Origin: Symsagittifera roscoffensis
Taxonomy: Eukaryota; Xenacoelomorpha; Acoela; Convolutidae
Length of the DNA stretch: 64,000 bases
Assembly: GCF_963678635.1 (NCBI RefSeq)
Contig: NC_087067.1
Location: forward strand, 9,529,716 to 9,593,715
Direction: 5' to 3'
The notes under the pieces were generated by a model. It saw only the letters and a list, made by a program, of their open reading frames with translations, did not search any database and was not told the origin of the DNA. The position numbers were made by a program, and so were the translations under genes. Shown here one piece after another: positions 21,091 to 30,501 of the stretch (the stretch's first letter is position 1; the number at the start of each line of letters is the position of its first letter).

Positions 21091-21495
21091 TTAACAATCA
21101 AGCAATGCATGTACTGATAAAGCAAAAATTTTAACATATAAACAGAAAAATAATCCAGTCACGTGACCAAGAAAGCATGAACTGGGGAGACTATGTGCAA
21201 CATAACAATATCCAGGACCTTTTTTTCTAGTAGATTTCACAGATCCAGCAGAGTCATGTAGAATTGCATGTAGTCTAAAAATTTTGGAGTTTGCAAAAAA
21301 GTAATCCATACAGGAATTTCCGTATCCAATTAGTCCTCCAAAGGGAAATTTTTGGTCCATTTCTTTTAAATTTATGTCCGGGTCCAAAACAATACAGGTA
21401 CAAAGAAATAAATTTTTTCTTTTTGTATTTGATGAGAAATCTTGCCTAATAATCTCAAAAACTCTTAGAATTTCATTCAATTTCTGTACGTTCAT
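21091..21495 (-). CDS. Conserved Maverick protein of unknown function
   Basis: 134 residues from an ATG at 21,495. The core is strongly patterned: LDPDINLKEMDQKFPFGGL, then FRLHAILHDSAG, then RKKGPGYCYV and a hydrophobic Cys/His-rich C-terminus (SCFLGHVTGLFFC). The HDSAG and GPGYCYV boxes look like conserved family signatures of Maverick elements, though I know no biochemical role. It overlaps the end of the next gene upstream by 23 bases and is separated from the next gene downstream by 40 bases, consistent with tight viral-style packing. Intact. Confidence 0.55.
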   Translation of the reverse strand: MNVQKLNEILRVFEIIRQDFSSNTKRKNLFLCTCIVLDPDINLKEMDQKFPFGGLIGYGNSCMDYFFANSKIFRLHAILHDSAGSVKSTRKKGPGYCYVAHSLPSSCFLGHVTGLFFCLYVKIFALSVHALLDC

Positions 21496-21901
21496 TTTCT
21501 ACAGTGCATTCTTCAATAATGATACAAGATTTTTTGAAGGTCTCTACATAACCTAGTAATGAAGGAAGCATATCAAGTAATTTATCATATTCTTCTCTTT
21601 GTAGTTGTAAAGATTGATTATTTTTCCATTGATTTCCATTTCTACGATATTCTACAAGATCTATTTTTTTGGTATCAGATCGGTATCCTATGTGAATTTT
21701 TCTTCTACCATTATGCAGAGTCCACTCAAAGTGAGATATTTGTGAGTCTACGTCCAAATTCTGCAAGTTTGGTAAATTTTGAGATTCTATAATTGTTAGT
21801 GAAATGTTTTGGGGCTTTTCTTCTAGAACAATATGAAAAAGTCCCAATTTATTGTGAAGTTTAAAGAGTAAATTTCTTGAAAAACCAATATTCCAACTCA
21901 T
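21473..21901 (-). CDS. Small protein with PC4-like ssDNA-binding pattern
   Basis: 142 residues from the ATG at 21,901. The middle (about residues 65-115) alternates short beta-strands and then a helix: RRKIHIGYRS, KKIDLVEYRRNG, QSLQLQREEYDKLLDML. That order and spacing resemble the PC4/p15 coactivator fold, a dimeric ssDNA-binding module. An acidic tail follows. A DNA-binding role in replication or transcription is inference from pattern only. Intact, and overlapping its downstream neighbour by 23 bases. Confidence 0.45.
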   Translation of the reverse strand: MSWNIGFSRNLLFKLHNKLGLFHIVLEEKPQNISLTIIESQNLPNLQNLDVDSQISHFEWTLHNGRRKIHIGYRSDTKKIDLVEYRRNGNQWKNNQSLQLQREEYDKLLDMLPSLLGYVETFKKSCIIIEECTVENERTEIE

Positions 21902-21984
21902 ACTGTTCAACACCAATACTAAATGAAAAATGATTTTTAGGATAAATAGTTAAATTACAAGACAAAAAACATAAATAACACAAA

Positions 21985-22524
21985 TTATTGTACATTACAG
22001 TTCTCAACAAACATAAAGTCTCCCAAAATTTGGGACAGTTCTTTGAATTCATTCAAAGTATAGTTGACATAGGCAACTTGTTTCATTGCTTCATTCTCTT
22101 TTGCGGTGAACAATCGAATCTGAATGTAGGGAGGTTTGTTAATATTGTACCTCTTGATTGTGACACAAACTTGTCTTCTATTGTATGCTGCTATGTCATA
22201 CACTTTGTTGCAGTTGGCAAGCTCCTGATCCATATTTGACTCTTTGTCAGAAGTGAGTTCCAATATAGGAACGAGTCCAAGGTTTTCAGCATCGTGAATA
22301 ACAGTATTTCTAATTGCTGAGATTGCTTCTCCTTCTTTTTCACCGAGATAAACTTGCTGTCTTTTTTCGAGTTGTCCCAACTCATTTTTCTTGAATAGTT
22401 GAAAGCAGGGTTCAAAATAAATTTTCCCTTTGTAGGATTTTTGGGACCGAGCAAATCTCCCAATTCTTGTTTGATTTTTTGAGAATTCAATGTAATTGGG
22501 ACTTCTGTCTTTTCTTGAGAACAT
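21985..22524 (-). CDS. Basic small protein, possible PC4-like domain
   Basis: 179 residues from an ATG at 22,524. The N-terminal half is basic (RSQKSYKGKIYF, KKNELGQLEKRQQVYLGEKE). The C-terminal half has the strand-strand-helix pattern RQVCVTIKRY, YIQIRLF, VAYVNYTLNEFKELSQIL, similar in order to the neighbouring gene at 21,473-21,901 and to PC4-type ssDNA-binding proteins. Only about 80 bases separate the two genes, so they may be diverged paralogues. Intact. Function is inferred weakly. Confidence 0.45.
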   Translation of the reverse strand: MFSRKDRSPNYIEFSKNQTRIGRFARSQKSYKGKIYFEPCFQLFKKNELGQLEKRQQVYLGEKEGEAISAIRNTVIHDAENLGLVPILELTSDKESNMDQELANCNKVYDIAAYNRRQVCVTIKRYNINKPPYIQIRLFTAKENEAMKQVAYVNYTLNEFKELSQILGDFMFVENCNVQ

Positions 22525-22587
22525 TTTTGAAGAACAGACTGATCAGATGAAGAGAAATGAGAGAAATGATTTTGAGATTAAATGAAA

Positions 22588-22880
22588 AAAATTCAAACGT
22601 CACTATTCATGTTCTAACCAGAAACTAGCTTCCACACAAACTATTGGTTCAGCTTTTCTAGAAAGAGTTCGTAAAGTACAAAACTCATAATATGAACATG
22701 ATTTGTTAAAAAAAATTGACTGTTTTATTGATGGTTATGGATTTGTAAATAGTGATCATGTCAATTTTCAATAAAAAAACTTCTAATATTCCATCTATTT
22801 TCACTCATATGTTTACAAAGTTACCATTAATTACCGAAAAAAAATCACCGTTGTCAAAAACATTTGCAAAAAAAAATTTT
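22588..22880 (+). repeat. Direct repeat flanking the short plus-strand gene (left copy)
   Basis: About 290 bp, near-identical to 23,417-23,735 (offset about 829). It begins AATTCAAACGTCACTATT and runs through TGTTTACAAAGTTACC into AAATTTTCAAACATG. In the right copy the repeat starts inside the 3' end of the plus-strand gene. The left copy is therefore probably what remains of a duplicated gene whose body was lost. Confidence 0.85.
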
Positions 22881-22941
22881 CAAACATGTAAGAAAGATGT
22901 AATATTTCTTTTGATTGCAAAAAGAACATTAGGTGTTAGTG

Positions 22942-22990
22942 TTCCTATATAAATCCACACAATTCTCAGCAAAAATCATTGTTTTTCAGA
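22942..22990 (+). promoter_or_regulatory. TATA box and splice-acceptor-like leader
   Basis: CTATATAAAT at about 22,945-22,954 lies some 35 bases before the string TTGTTTTTCAG that directly touches the ATG at 22,990. This suits a TATA promoter for the plus-strand gene and a spliced or trans-spliced leader joined right at the start codon. Confidence 0.45.
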
Positions 22991-23451
22991 TGGCTGCAGC
23001 TATGTGTCAAGCTCTTCCCAGCTTTTATTCAGAGTATTGTCAAAAATCGCTATTTATTTCCGTTTCCAGTGATTTTTACGAAAATTATATAGTAACCAAT
23101 AATTTTTGTGTCTCTACCCCCAATTCTTACTGTTCTTTGGAAAATTATAAGTTTCACATACTTCTGATTGGTTCATCTTTCGATCAAATTTTGCAACGAT
23201 TGGGTAATTTTCTTTTCACATACCAAATTATTGATTGTCTTTACACTCTGTACAATTACAGATTTTATTCGAACGTTATTTCATCAACTGGCGAAGTTTT
23301 CAATCAACTTGACAGCGCTGTTCATCACAATTTGAAATGGAATTCTTCTCTTGCATATACAATGCATATACTTGGCATCAGAAAAAATGCCAAGTGTTGC
23401 AAAGAAAAGACTGTTACGCAAAAAATTCAAACGTCACTATTTATGTTCTAA
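22990..23451 (+). CDS. Unknown plus-strand Maverick gene
   Basis: 153 residues from the ATG at 22,990 (upstream GTG rejected because a TTTTTCAG acceptor-like string abuts this ATG). The protein is rich in Tyr, Phe, Cys and Asn (for example FYENYIVTNNFCVSTPNSYC and LYTLYNYRFYSNVIS), with no motif I recognise and no signal peptide or clear membrane span. It is the only short gene on the plus strand and lies between minus-strand blocks. It has its own TATA-like box and is bracketed by a 290 bp direct repeat. Its last 12 codons fall inside that repeat. A second frame overlaps its 3' end. It could be accessory cargo; function unknown. Confidence 0.4.
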   Translation: MAAAMCQALPSFYSEYCQKSLFISVSSDFYENYIVTNNFCVSTPNSYCSLENYKFHILLIGSSFDQILQRLGNFLFTYQIIDCLYTLYNYRFYSNVISSTGEVFNQLDSAVHHNLKWNSSLAYTMHILGIRKNAKCCKEKTVTQKIQTSLFMF

Positions 23452-23554
23452 CCAGAAACTAGCTTCCACACAAACTATTGGTTCAGCTTTTCTAGAAAGA
23501 GTTCGTAAAGTACAAAACTCAAAATATGAACATGATTTGGTAAAAAATAATTGA
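23387..23554 (+). CDS. Small basic overlapping ORF
   Basis: 55 codons from an ATG at 23,387, overlapping the end of the gene above in another frame. The start is very basic (MPSVAKKRLLRKKFKRH), like small core or nucleic-acid-binding proteins. The same frame stays open through the matching part of the left repeat copy until a TAA near 22,691. This is weak support for coding. It may be an alternative exon or chance. Confidence 0.25.
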   Translation: MPSVAKKRLLRKKFKRHYLCSNQKLASTQTIGSAFLERVRKVQNSKYEHDLVKNN

Positions 23555-23735
23555 CTGTTTTATTGATGGTTATGGATTTGTAAATAGTGATCATGTCAAT
23601 TTTCAATAAAAACACTTCTGATATTTCATCTATTTTCACTCATATGTTTACAAAGTTACCATTAATTACCGAAAAAAATTACCGTTGTCAAAAACATTTG
23701 CAAAAAAAAATTTTCAAACATGTAAGAAAGATGTA
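23417..23735 (+). repeat. Direct repeat (right copy)
   Basis: Right copy of the repeat at 22,588-22,880, with a few substitutions and one indel. It ends in the AAAAATTTTCAAACATG block, after which a short tandem repeat begins. Confidence 0.85.
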
Positions 23736-23756
23736 ATATTTCTTTTGATTTTCAAA

Positions 23757-23930
23757 AAGTTGCAAAAAACATTTCAATTTTTTTAGCAAGTTGTAAAAAG
23801 TGTTTCAATTTTTTTGACATAATGCGAAAAGTGTTTCAACATTTTTGAGAAGATTCGAAAAGTGTTTTACTTTTTTTCGACAAAATATGAAAAGTGTTTC
23901 AATTTTTTTTACAAAAGGCTAAAAGTGTGT
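23757..23930. repeat. ~31 bp degenerate tandem repeat
   Basis: Five to six copies of a roughly 31 bp unit built on AAAAGTGTTTCAATTTTTTT (near 23,763, 23,795, 23,826, 23,857, 23,889 and 23,919). It is noncoding and lies between the plus-strand gene and a minus-strand gene. The rest of the gap to 24,212 is AT-rich with no gene seen. Confidence 0.8.
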
Positions 23931-24212
23931 ACAAGATGCAATATCGATTAGGTAACTTTTTACTTGTGTACAGTTTTTCTAGTGTTTTTCCGAATTTTTG
24001 TGCAACAATTAATCAAATTTTTCAACATGTGTGCGAGTTCGGAGCACTTAACTAAGTTCTAATTGTTTTTCAATGGTTTACCTTGAACCTCTCATCTATT
24101 CTCATAATTAAAATGAAATTGAAGAAATTAATTACAGAAAACGAAGTTAAAACCAAACAATCTTTATTTACAAAAACATTTAACCAAAAAGCTGTCGAGC
24201 AGCAGAAGAGTT

Positions 24213-24674
24213 CTAGAGGTTCTCTATGGAACGCAGAGCTGGACGAGGTTCCATTGCTGGTGGTTGTTGTGGAGGAGTGTTTTGAGGCGTCATTGTTTCT
24301 GAGAATCCCTCATCTTCATCTATTGTGATGGGGTTTTCGACTAATCCTTCCTCCTCCCAAGGAAAGAGGAAGTCGTCGACTGGTTGAGCCACATATCTAG
24401 AGTCAGGAATCTCGGGGTAGTTTATTCCCACATGCTCAGAAACTTCCCCCATCATTTGCATTGTTCCAAGTTGGTTCTCTGTGATGGGAACTTGCATCAT
24501 ATGATGTTCGTTGAAATCCCTTCGCATAACTTCCACCATGTGCCAGACTTGGATTGGTATATCCATTCGTGCCAGAAAAACTCCAGAGACTGTTTCTCGC
24601 ACTTGAATTTGTACTAGATCAGGTGAAAATTCTACAGAGTACATGAGGTTGCTGTTTTGTACTGAGAAGATCAT
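24213..24674 (-). CDS. Unknown acidic Maverick protein
   Basis: 153 residues from the ATG at 24,674 (the TTG three codons upstream is not used). The first 50 residues alternate strands and a helix (YSVEFSPDLVQIQVRE, FLARMDIPIQVWHMVEVM), vaguely like the PC4-like neighbours. The C-terminal half is acidic and proline-rich (DDFLFPWEEEG, TIDEDEGFSETM, NTPPQQPPAM) and probably disordered. Upstream are two copies of a GTAGTTGACGG-type repeat (24,730 and 24,780) and then the CCAAT-box cluster. No family recognised. Intact. Confidence 0.45.
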   Translation of the reverse strand: MIFSVQNSNLMYSVEFSPDLVQIQVRETVSGVFLARMDIPIQVWHMVEVMRRDFNEHHMMQVPITENQLGTMQMMGEVSEHVGINYPEIPDSRYVAQPVDDFLFPWEEEGLVENPITIDEDEGFSETMTPQNTPPQQPPAMEPRPALRSIENL

Positions 24675-24857
24675 TTTGAGCAATAAATTGAGTACAAGAG
24701 TAAAAATAAGAAAGAGTTGAGAGAGAGGTAGTTGACGGAATATAAGTTGAAAATGAGATATTTAGAGCTGATGGAGCAGGTAGTTGACGGTAGTTAAGTT
24801 GAAAATAAAATGATTTTTAGTTAGCAGTTAGGGCTACCTTCAACTCGAATGTGTGTT

Positions 24858-25045
24858 TTTAACCAATCAGAATTGATTTTCCTTATTTGGATTGTAGTCG
24901 TGTCTAATCAGATTTCAGCTTCCTTTTATAGGATTCTTGAATAAAAGTCGTGTCCAATCGGAAACAAAGCTCCATTTTGGGTATTGTCGTTTCCAATCAC
25001 AAAAATGATCATTTTTATTCTAGTTGTCGTATCCAATCAGAAGAC
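24858..25045. promoter_or_regulatory. Cluster of CCAAT (NF-Y-type) boxes
   Basis: Five CCAAT-like elements in under 200 bp: AACCAATCAG near 24,859, then four copies of a GTCGTNTCCAATCAG-type block near 24,898 (CTAAT variant), 24,948, 24,986 and 25,026. The extended form CCAATCAG is the classic NF-Y site. The cluster lies upstream of the minus-strand gene at 24,213-24,674, so it is a candidate promoter. Binding is inferred. Confidence 0.55.
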
Positions 25046-25207
25046 CCTTTTAAGGACTTAAATATTCCAAATAAGAAAAAATATACACAAAAGCAATTGC
25101 AAAATTTAATGACCAAAAGTTGTTTGCAGTGAAAATAAGAAATATTGCTGATATAAATAACAAAAGAAACAAAATTAATAAAAGTAACATCTCTGCAACT
25201 TTTTTCA

Positions 25208-25804
25208 TCAAGTTAATTGAATTTTTTGTATGTAATCAATGAGAAATTGCTGATTTTTAAGTAGATAGTCAATTTCTTTAATTTTTATGTAAATTTGGGA
25301 GGATAACTCAAAGTTGACGAATTTTTCAAAGCAGACTTCAGGAAATCTGATTCGAAACCGAATCAAGCAGGATTTTGAGGATTTTGAACTTTGAAAATCT
25401 TTAAAGAAATGAAGGAATAAAGAATTTTGCTGAGGTTTTTTTACAAATTTGGGTTTTGGATAGGGGATAAAAAGAGTTTTTGATATATTATCGTACGACT
25501 TTTTGATCAATTTCAAATTCTCGAGAATAAACAAAATTTCTTTCCTTGTGAGGTGTAATTCAGTCGTAAGTTTAAAATTTTGATACGCAATATGTGAATC
25601 AAAAGTAAACCCTTTGATTGAGTAAGTTTCTCTGAAGAGACCTTTACGTAGTCGGATAACTCTATTTTGTACAATAAAGACGTCCAAAAAATTATGAAAA
25701 AAGTAAGAGTCAACATCTATTTCATCAATAAGAAAATCAATTGGAGTTTTTTCTTTTTTCTTATAAAGTAACTCGAGGAAGCTGAAATGTTTTTTGATAG
25801 ACAT
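25208..25804 (-). CDS. Unknown Lys/Phe-rich Maverick protein
   Basis: 198 residues from an ATG at 25,804. It is rich in Lys, Phe, Ile and Leu with repeated amphipathic segments (FLELLYKKKEKTPIDFLIDE, LHLTRKEILFILENLKLIKK, IYIKIKEIDYLLKNQQFL). No motif or membrane span is clear. It is transcribed divergently from the DNA polymerase gene and shares an intergenic region with inverted CCAAT boxes. That position suggests an early, replication-associated role, which is inference only. Intact. Confidence 0.45.
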   Translation of the reverse strand: MSIKKHFSFLELLYKKKEKTPIDFLIDEIDVDSYFFHNFLDVFIVQNRVIRLRKGLFRETYSIKGFTFDSHIAYQNFKLTTELHLTRKEILFILENLKLIKKSYDNISKTLFIPYPKPKFVKKPQQNSLFLHFFKDFQSSKSSKSCLIRFRIRFPEVCFEKFVNFELSSQIYIKIKEIDYLLKNQQFLIDYIQKIQLT

Positions 25805-25867
25805 TTTTCAAATAATGATTAAGGTTTTTTTTCTTAAATAATACACAGTTCACTTTTAGGAAATGCT

Positions 25868-25940
25868 CGATTCTGATTGGTTGATTTCCAACAATCAGTG
25901 TTACTAAAAGAATACTCATTTGTGATTGGTTGATTTTCCC
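25868..25940. promoter_or_regulatory. Divergent promoter region with inverted CCAAT boxes
   Basis: CTGATTGGTTGATTT near 25,872 and GTGATTGGTTGATTT near 25,922 are two inverted CCAAT boxes about 50 bp apart, between the divergent genes at 25,804 (minus) and 26,165 (plus). The polymerase ATG is directly preceded by CCCATTTGTAG, which looks like a 3' splice site, so a leader intron or trans-splicing is possible. Confidence 0.5.
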
Positions 25941-26164
25941 CAAGGAACAGTAAATAAAACTTATTTCATTCTGATTTTCTTTACGTTAAAAGCAACTGCT
26001 CTATACTTTGTATAACTACTTGAAATAAATTTCAAATATTTTTAACAATTCAAAGTAAGTATAAAAATTTAATATTTTTTTTGGGATATTTTAAATCTCC
26101 CACTTTGATATGTACTAAGTTCCATTCCCTTTATTTTGAGACTTAAAATTTCTCCCATTTGTAG

Positions 26165-29100
26165 ATGCCATCGCTGAATAGAAAGTGTGGGGATTGTGGA
26201 AACTTGTATGTTAGAGCGCACGCAGCTCGACATAGGAAAAATTGCGTGCGAGGAGTTATTTCTTGTTCCGAATGTATGTATTTCACTTACAATCAACAGG
26301 AAATGAATTACCACGTGGCCAAAAAGCATGCTCCATCAACTTCCAAGCAATCAACGGTTTGCTCGTCTTGTGAGCAGGAGTTTCCGAGTTACTACTCTCT
26401 CCAACAACATCGGAGAAAAGAACATGGGGCGAAACAACGGAAACCAAGTGATACGGTGGCAGACTTGAACAAGATTGTGGAGGGGGAAGGGGTGGATGGA
26501 GTGAAACTCAAAGAGGAGTTGAGTGCTTGTCAGCATTTCTTGGTGGACACTGAGATGGAGAATGGGAAGCATAAGGTATTTAACTTTAAAATGTCAAAGT
26601 TAGATACCAAGATTATCAACGAGAAGCTTGAAGAAGTCTTCAACAAGCTAGATTCCGCTGCAAAAATCAATATTGCTCTTGGATTTGTTCTCCGTAATGT
26701 CGAAACGGGAGAATATCGGTATTATTATGCACACGAAAACAATACTTTGTTCGAAAAATCGCATTTACTGTGTACTAAAGCGGATTTGATATCAATCCAG
26801 GGAAAAGTTGAAAAGTTTGATATCGTTGAGCAATGCACCCAAGAACGTCAGAACACAAAGTGGAGGTTCAAGTTGATCACAAATGTTACTATTTTTGCTG
26901 CACTACTGAAAAACATCCCAATGGGATTTTTAGACTCTGTGTTGCCTGAACCTTTACTACGACATACGCAAGTAAACTGTCTTTTATCGGACAAAGATAA
27001 ACAACCATACAAAGATCATCTTTGTCTTTTCCGTGCGTTAACAATGTATTTGCATGGTCATAGTAACCTCGATGCTCATACATCTCAGCTGTTTACAGAG
27101 TTTATATCAAAATCTGGATACGATCCGATGAGTTTTCGTGGAGTGTCAATCGATGATTTACCTGTTGTAGAGGGAATAGTTGAACGAAACATATTCATTT
27201 ACGATTTTGATATTCAAGAAGGAGAATATGTTGGAGAATTAGCCAGGCGAAGTATTGGAAAATTTGAAAAAACGGTCAAATTGCTAAGATTCAACAACCA
27301 TATTATTCACACGAATGATATTGATTCCTTCTTCAAGTGTTTTCGATGTCCTAGCTGTGACTGTTTCTTCAACAGATCAGACAACTTCAACCGACATATT
27401 CTAACTTGTAAAGATCGAGTGCGACTTATTTATCCCAAAAATGCGTACACACTACGTGAAACAATATTCGAGAAATTGGATGGCTTCAACATTCCCTACA
27501 CTGAAGATCAGAAATTGTTTAGCAATGTTGCAGTTTTTGACTTCGAATCGATTTGTGTTCCCACAGAAGAATTGAAAGCAACTGAAACAACTACTTGGAT
27601 TGGAAAACATGTCCCTATTTCCGTATCAATATCTTCAAATCTGCAAGATGCTCCAATTTTCTTGTGTGAAAAAGATCCAGAACTTCTAATAATTTCTTTT
27701 GCTTCCAGCTTGGAACTTCTGGCTGAAAAAAGTAAACTACAAATGAGAACCAAGTTTCAAGAAATCGAAAACACTGTCAATGATCGAGTCAAAAAGATCT
27801 TTGATAAGCTTAATGCTAGAACTTTAACTAAAAGACTAGAAGTCTTCGATTATGAAGATGAATGTGTTGAGGATGGCGACGAAGATGACATGTCGACACA
27901 ATTCTTGAGAATTCAAAAAAAATCAGTTGATCGACTTGAAACAGCATTTAGAGCGCTATGTTAATACCTTACCGGTGTTCGGTTTCAATAGCGGCAGATA
28001 CGATCTGAACCTTATCAAATCTTATTTGATTCCATACCTTATATGTGATAAAGAAATCGAACCAACAGTCATTAAAAAAGCAAATGACTTCATATCATTC
28101 AAATTTGGAGATGTTCAGTTTTTGGACATAATGAAATTTCTTGGAGGGGCAACAACATTGGATTCGTTTCTGAAAGCCTATAAAGCAAGTGAGACCAAAG
28201 GTTTTTTCCCTTACGAATGGTTTGACAATCCAGACAAGCTTGACTGTACGGAGTTGCCTCCATATGAAACCTTTTTCAGCAAACTGAGAAACCACAACCC
28301 TCTCGAGAAAGATTTCAACGATTACCAGAAACTGGTTAATGGAGGACTTGATCAACAAAGTGCGCTGAAAAAGTTGCGTATTCAATCAATTCCACCAACA
28401 GGTTTTGAAAATTACTCGTATTTGAAAAACATCTGGGAACAACAAAGCATGATTACTTTCAAAGACTTCTTACGCTGGTACAACAACAAAGATGTTGTTC
28501 CTACTCTTGAAGCTATGCAAAAAATGATAGAGTTTTACCATGATAAGGGAATTGACATGCTGAAACTGGGATGCACGCTTCCAAATCTTGCAAATATCTG
28601 CTTACACAAGTCGACAAATCACAAATTTTACCCGTTCTTTGAATGAGATAAAAGTTTATGTGAGAAAATTAGAGAAGACATGACTGGAGGTCTGTCAATA
28701 GTTTTTACGCAAAAAGCTGTTGTCGATCAAACTTATATTCGTAACTCGTCAAATATTTGTAAGACAATTGTTGGAATTGACGCTAGCCAATTATATCCAT
28801 TCTCAATGTGTCAAGAGATGCCAACCGGACTTTACACAAGATGGGAGTATGACTCTGAAACTGATCGTTTTAAAGCTAGAAATAACAGAACAAGAAATTT
28901 GGAGAACATGGTTATGTCCTTTTATCAAGAATTGAGACCAGAGTGTAAAATTCAGAGTTTTTATACAACCGGAAAGCAGAAAAAAATTGACTGTTTTCAT
29001 GTTGATGGTTACTGTGATCACTGTAAAACAGTATCTGAAGCTATGGGTTGCTACTATCATTTCTGCTCATGACAGGAAACCCGTCCATCATTGTCAGAAC

Positions 29101-30501
29101 AAGATATTGAAAGGGGAAATAAGAAGCGAGAAATGGATGAGTTGAGACGAGAGTACATAAAAGAAAGAGGTTACAAAATTCAGAAAATGTGGGAATGTGA
29201 GTGGTGGAAGCATTTCAAAACAGATTCGTCAATCAAGAATCATGTCAAGACAAATTTTCCTTACAAAAGACCTCTGTCTACTGATTTTTTACTTGAAAAA
29301 ATAAAGAACAGATCTCTTTTGGTTATGTGCAATGCGATTTAATAGTTCCTGACGAGTTGAAGCCTACATTTTCAAATTTTCCTCCAATATTCAAAAACAT
29401 TGACGTCTCCCGAAACGATATTGGAGAATACATGAAAAACTATGCCGAAGAAAACGATTTGCTGAAAAACCCACAACGAATGTTGATTTCCAGTTTTAAA
29501 TTAGAAAATGGTACAATCATCACTCCTCTTCTTAACTACTATCTGTCTTGGACTTCAATGTACAAAAATTTATCGATTTGTTGAGTAAGCACCTAGAAAA
29601 TGTTTCAACAAATTTGTTCCATCTGTTGTTGATGCTCGACGAGAAGGAGACGAGAATCCACATTCTGGAGTTGTTGCTGAGACGATGAAGCTTCTCGGTA
29701 ACAGTTTGTACGGTTATCAAATTATGAACAGATCCAGACACACAATAACCAAATATCTCGGCGATGAGAAGACACACAAAGCAATAAATGAGAAGTTTTT
29801 CAAGCGATTGAATATTGTGAAAAAGGACTTATATGAAGTAGAACTATTGAAGTCAACAATTGAACATAGAGAACCAATTATTGTAGGTTTTTTCATTCTT
29901 CAATACGCCAAACTTAGAATGTTGGAGTTATACTACAACTTCTTCGAAGTATTGCGATGAGAATAAATTCGAGGAGTTGGAGATGGATACGGACTCTTTG
30001 TATCTAGCATTAGCAGAAGATAACCTGGACAATTGTTTATTACCAGAGAAGAAAGCTCAGTGGACACTTAATCGTCGAAATGATTGTAGAGATGACTTTA
30101 TAGCTGATGCAGATAAGAATTTTTTCCCACGTACATGCTGCGCTGTTCACAAAAAGCATGACAAACGAGAACCTGGATTATTCAAAGAAGAACTTCGCTG
30201 TACTGAAATGTTGTGCCTGTGCAGCAGGACGTATTGCTGCTATGATAGTAAGAGCGACAAATTCAAATTTAGCAGCAAAGGACTCAACAAAAGAACGCTA
30301 GAAGACACTGGGGATGGACCAATGTCTAAATACAGACGAGTTCTTGAAGAAGCTGTAAATTTGAAGTCGACCAATCGCGGATTCAAAACCTCCAACCATT
30401 TAGTTGGAACATATGAACAAACTAAAAAAGGACTCAGTTACTTTTACCCGAAAAGGGAGGTACTCAATGATGGAATACATACTAAGCCCTTGAATTTGTA
30501 A
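26165..30501 (+). pseudogene. Protein-primed family-B DNA polymerase (PolB), multiply broken
   Basis: Replicative polymerase of the Maverick. The N-terminus has Cys/His fingers (C8/C11/H23/C27; C34/C37/H50/H55; C66/C69/H82/H87) and another near residue 395 (CPSCDCFF). Residues about 280-385 carry a Cys in DHLCLFRAL and a His in NNHIIHTND, a pairing reminiscent of OTU-type cysteine proteases. Exonuclease motif I is VFDFES (near 457) and motif II NSGRYD (28,0 kb). Polymerase motif A is IDASQLYP (28.77 kb), motif B KLLGNSLYGY (29.69 kb), motif C MDTDSLY (29,985-29,996). Breaks: frame change at a run of eight A (27,915-27,922), TGA at 28,644-28,646, TGA at 29,070-29,072, frame change near 29,317-29,320, frame change near 29,547, TAA at 29,586-29,588, frame change near 29,945-29,950. 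All catalytic motifs survive, so decay is recent or partly an assembly effect. Confidence 0.92.
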
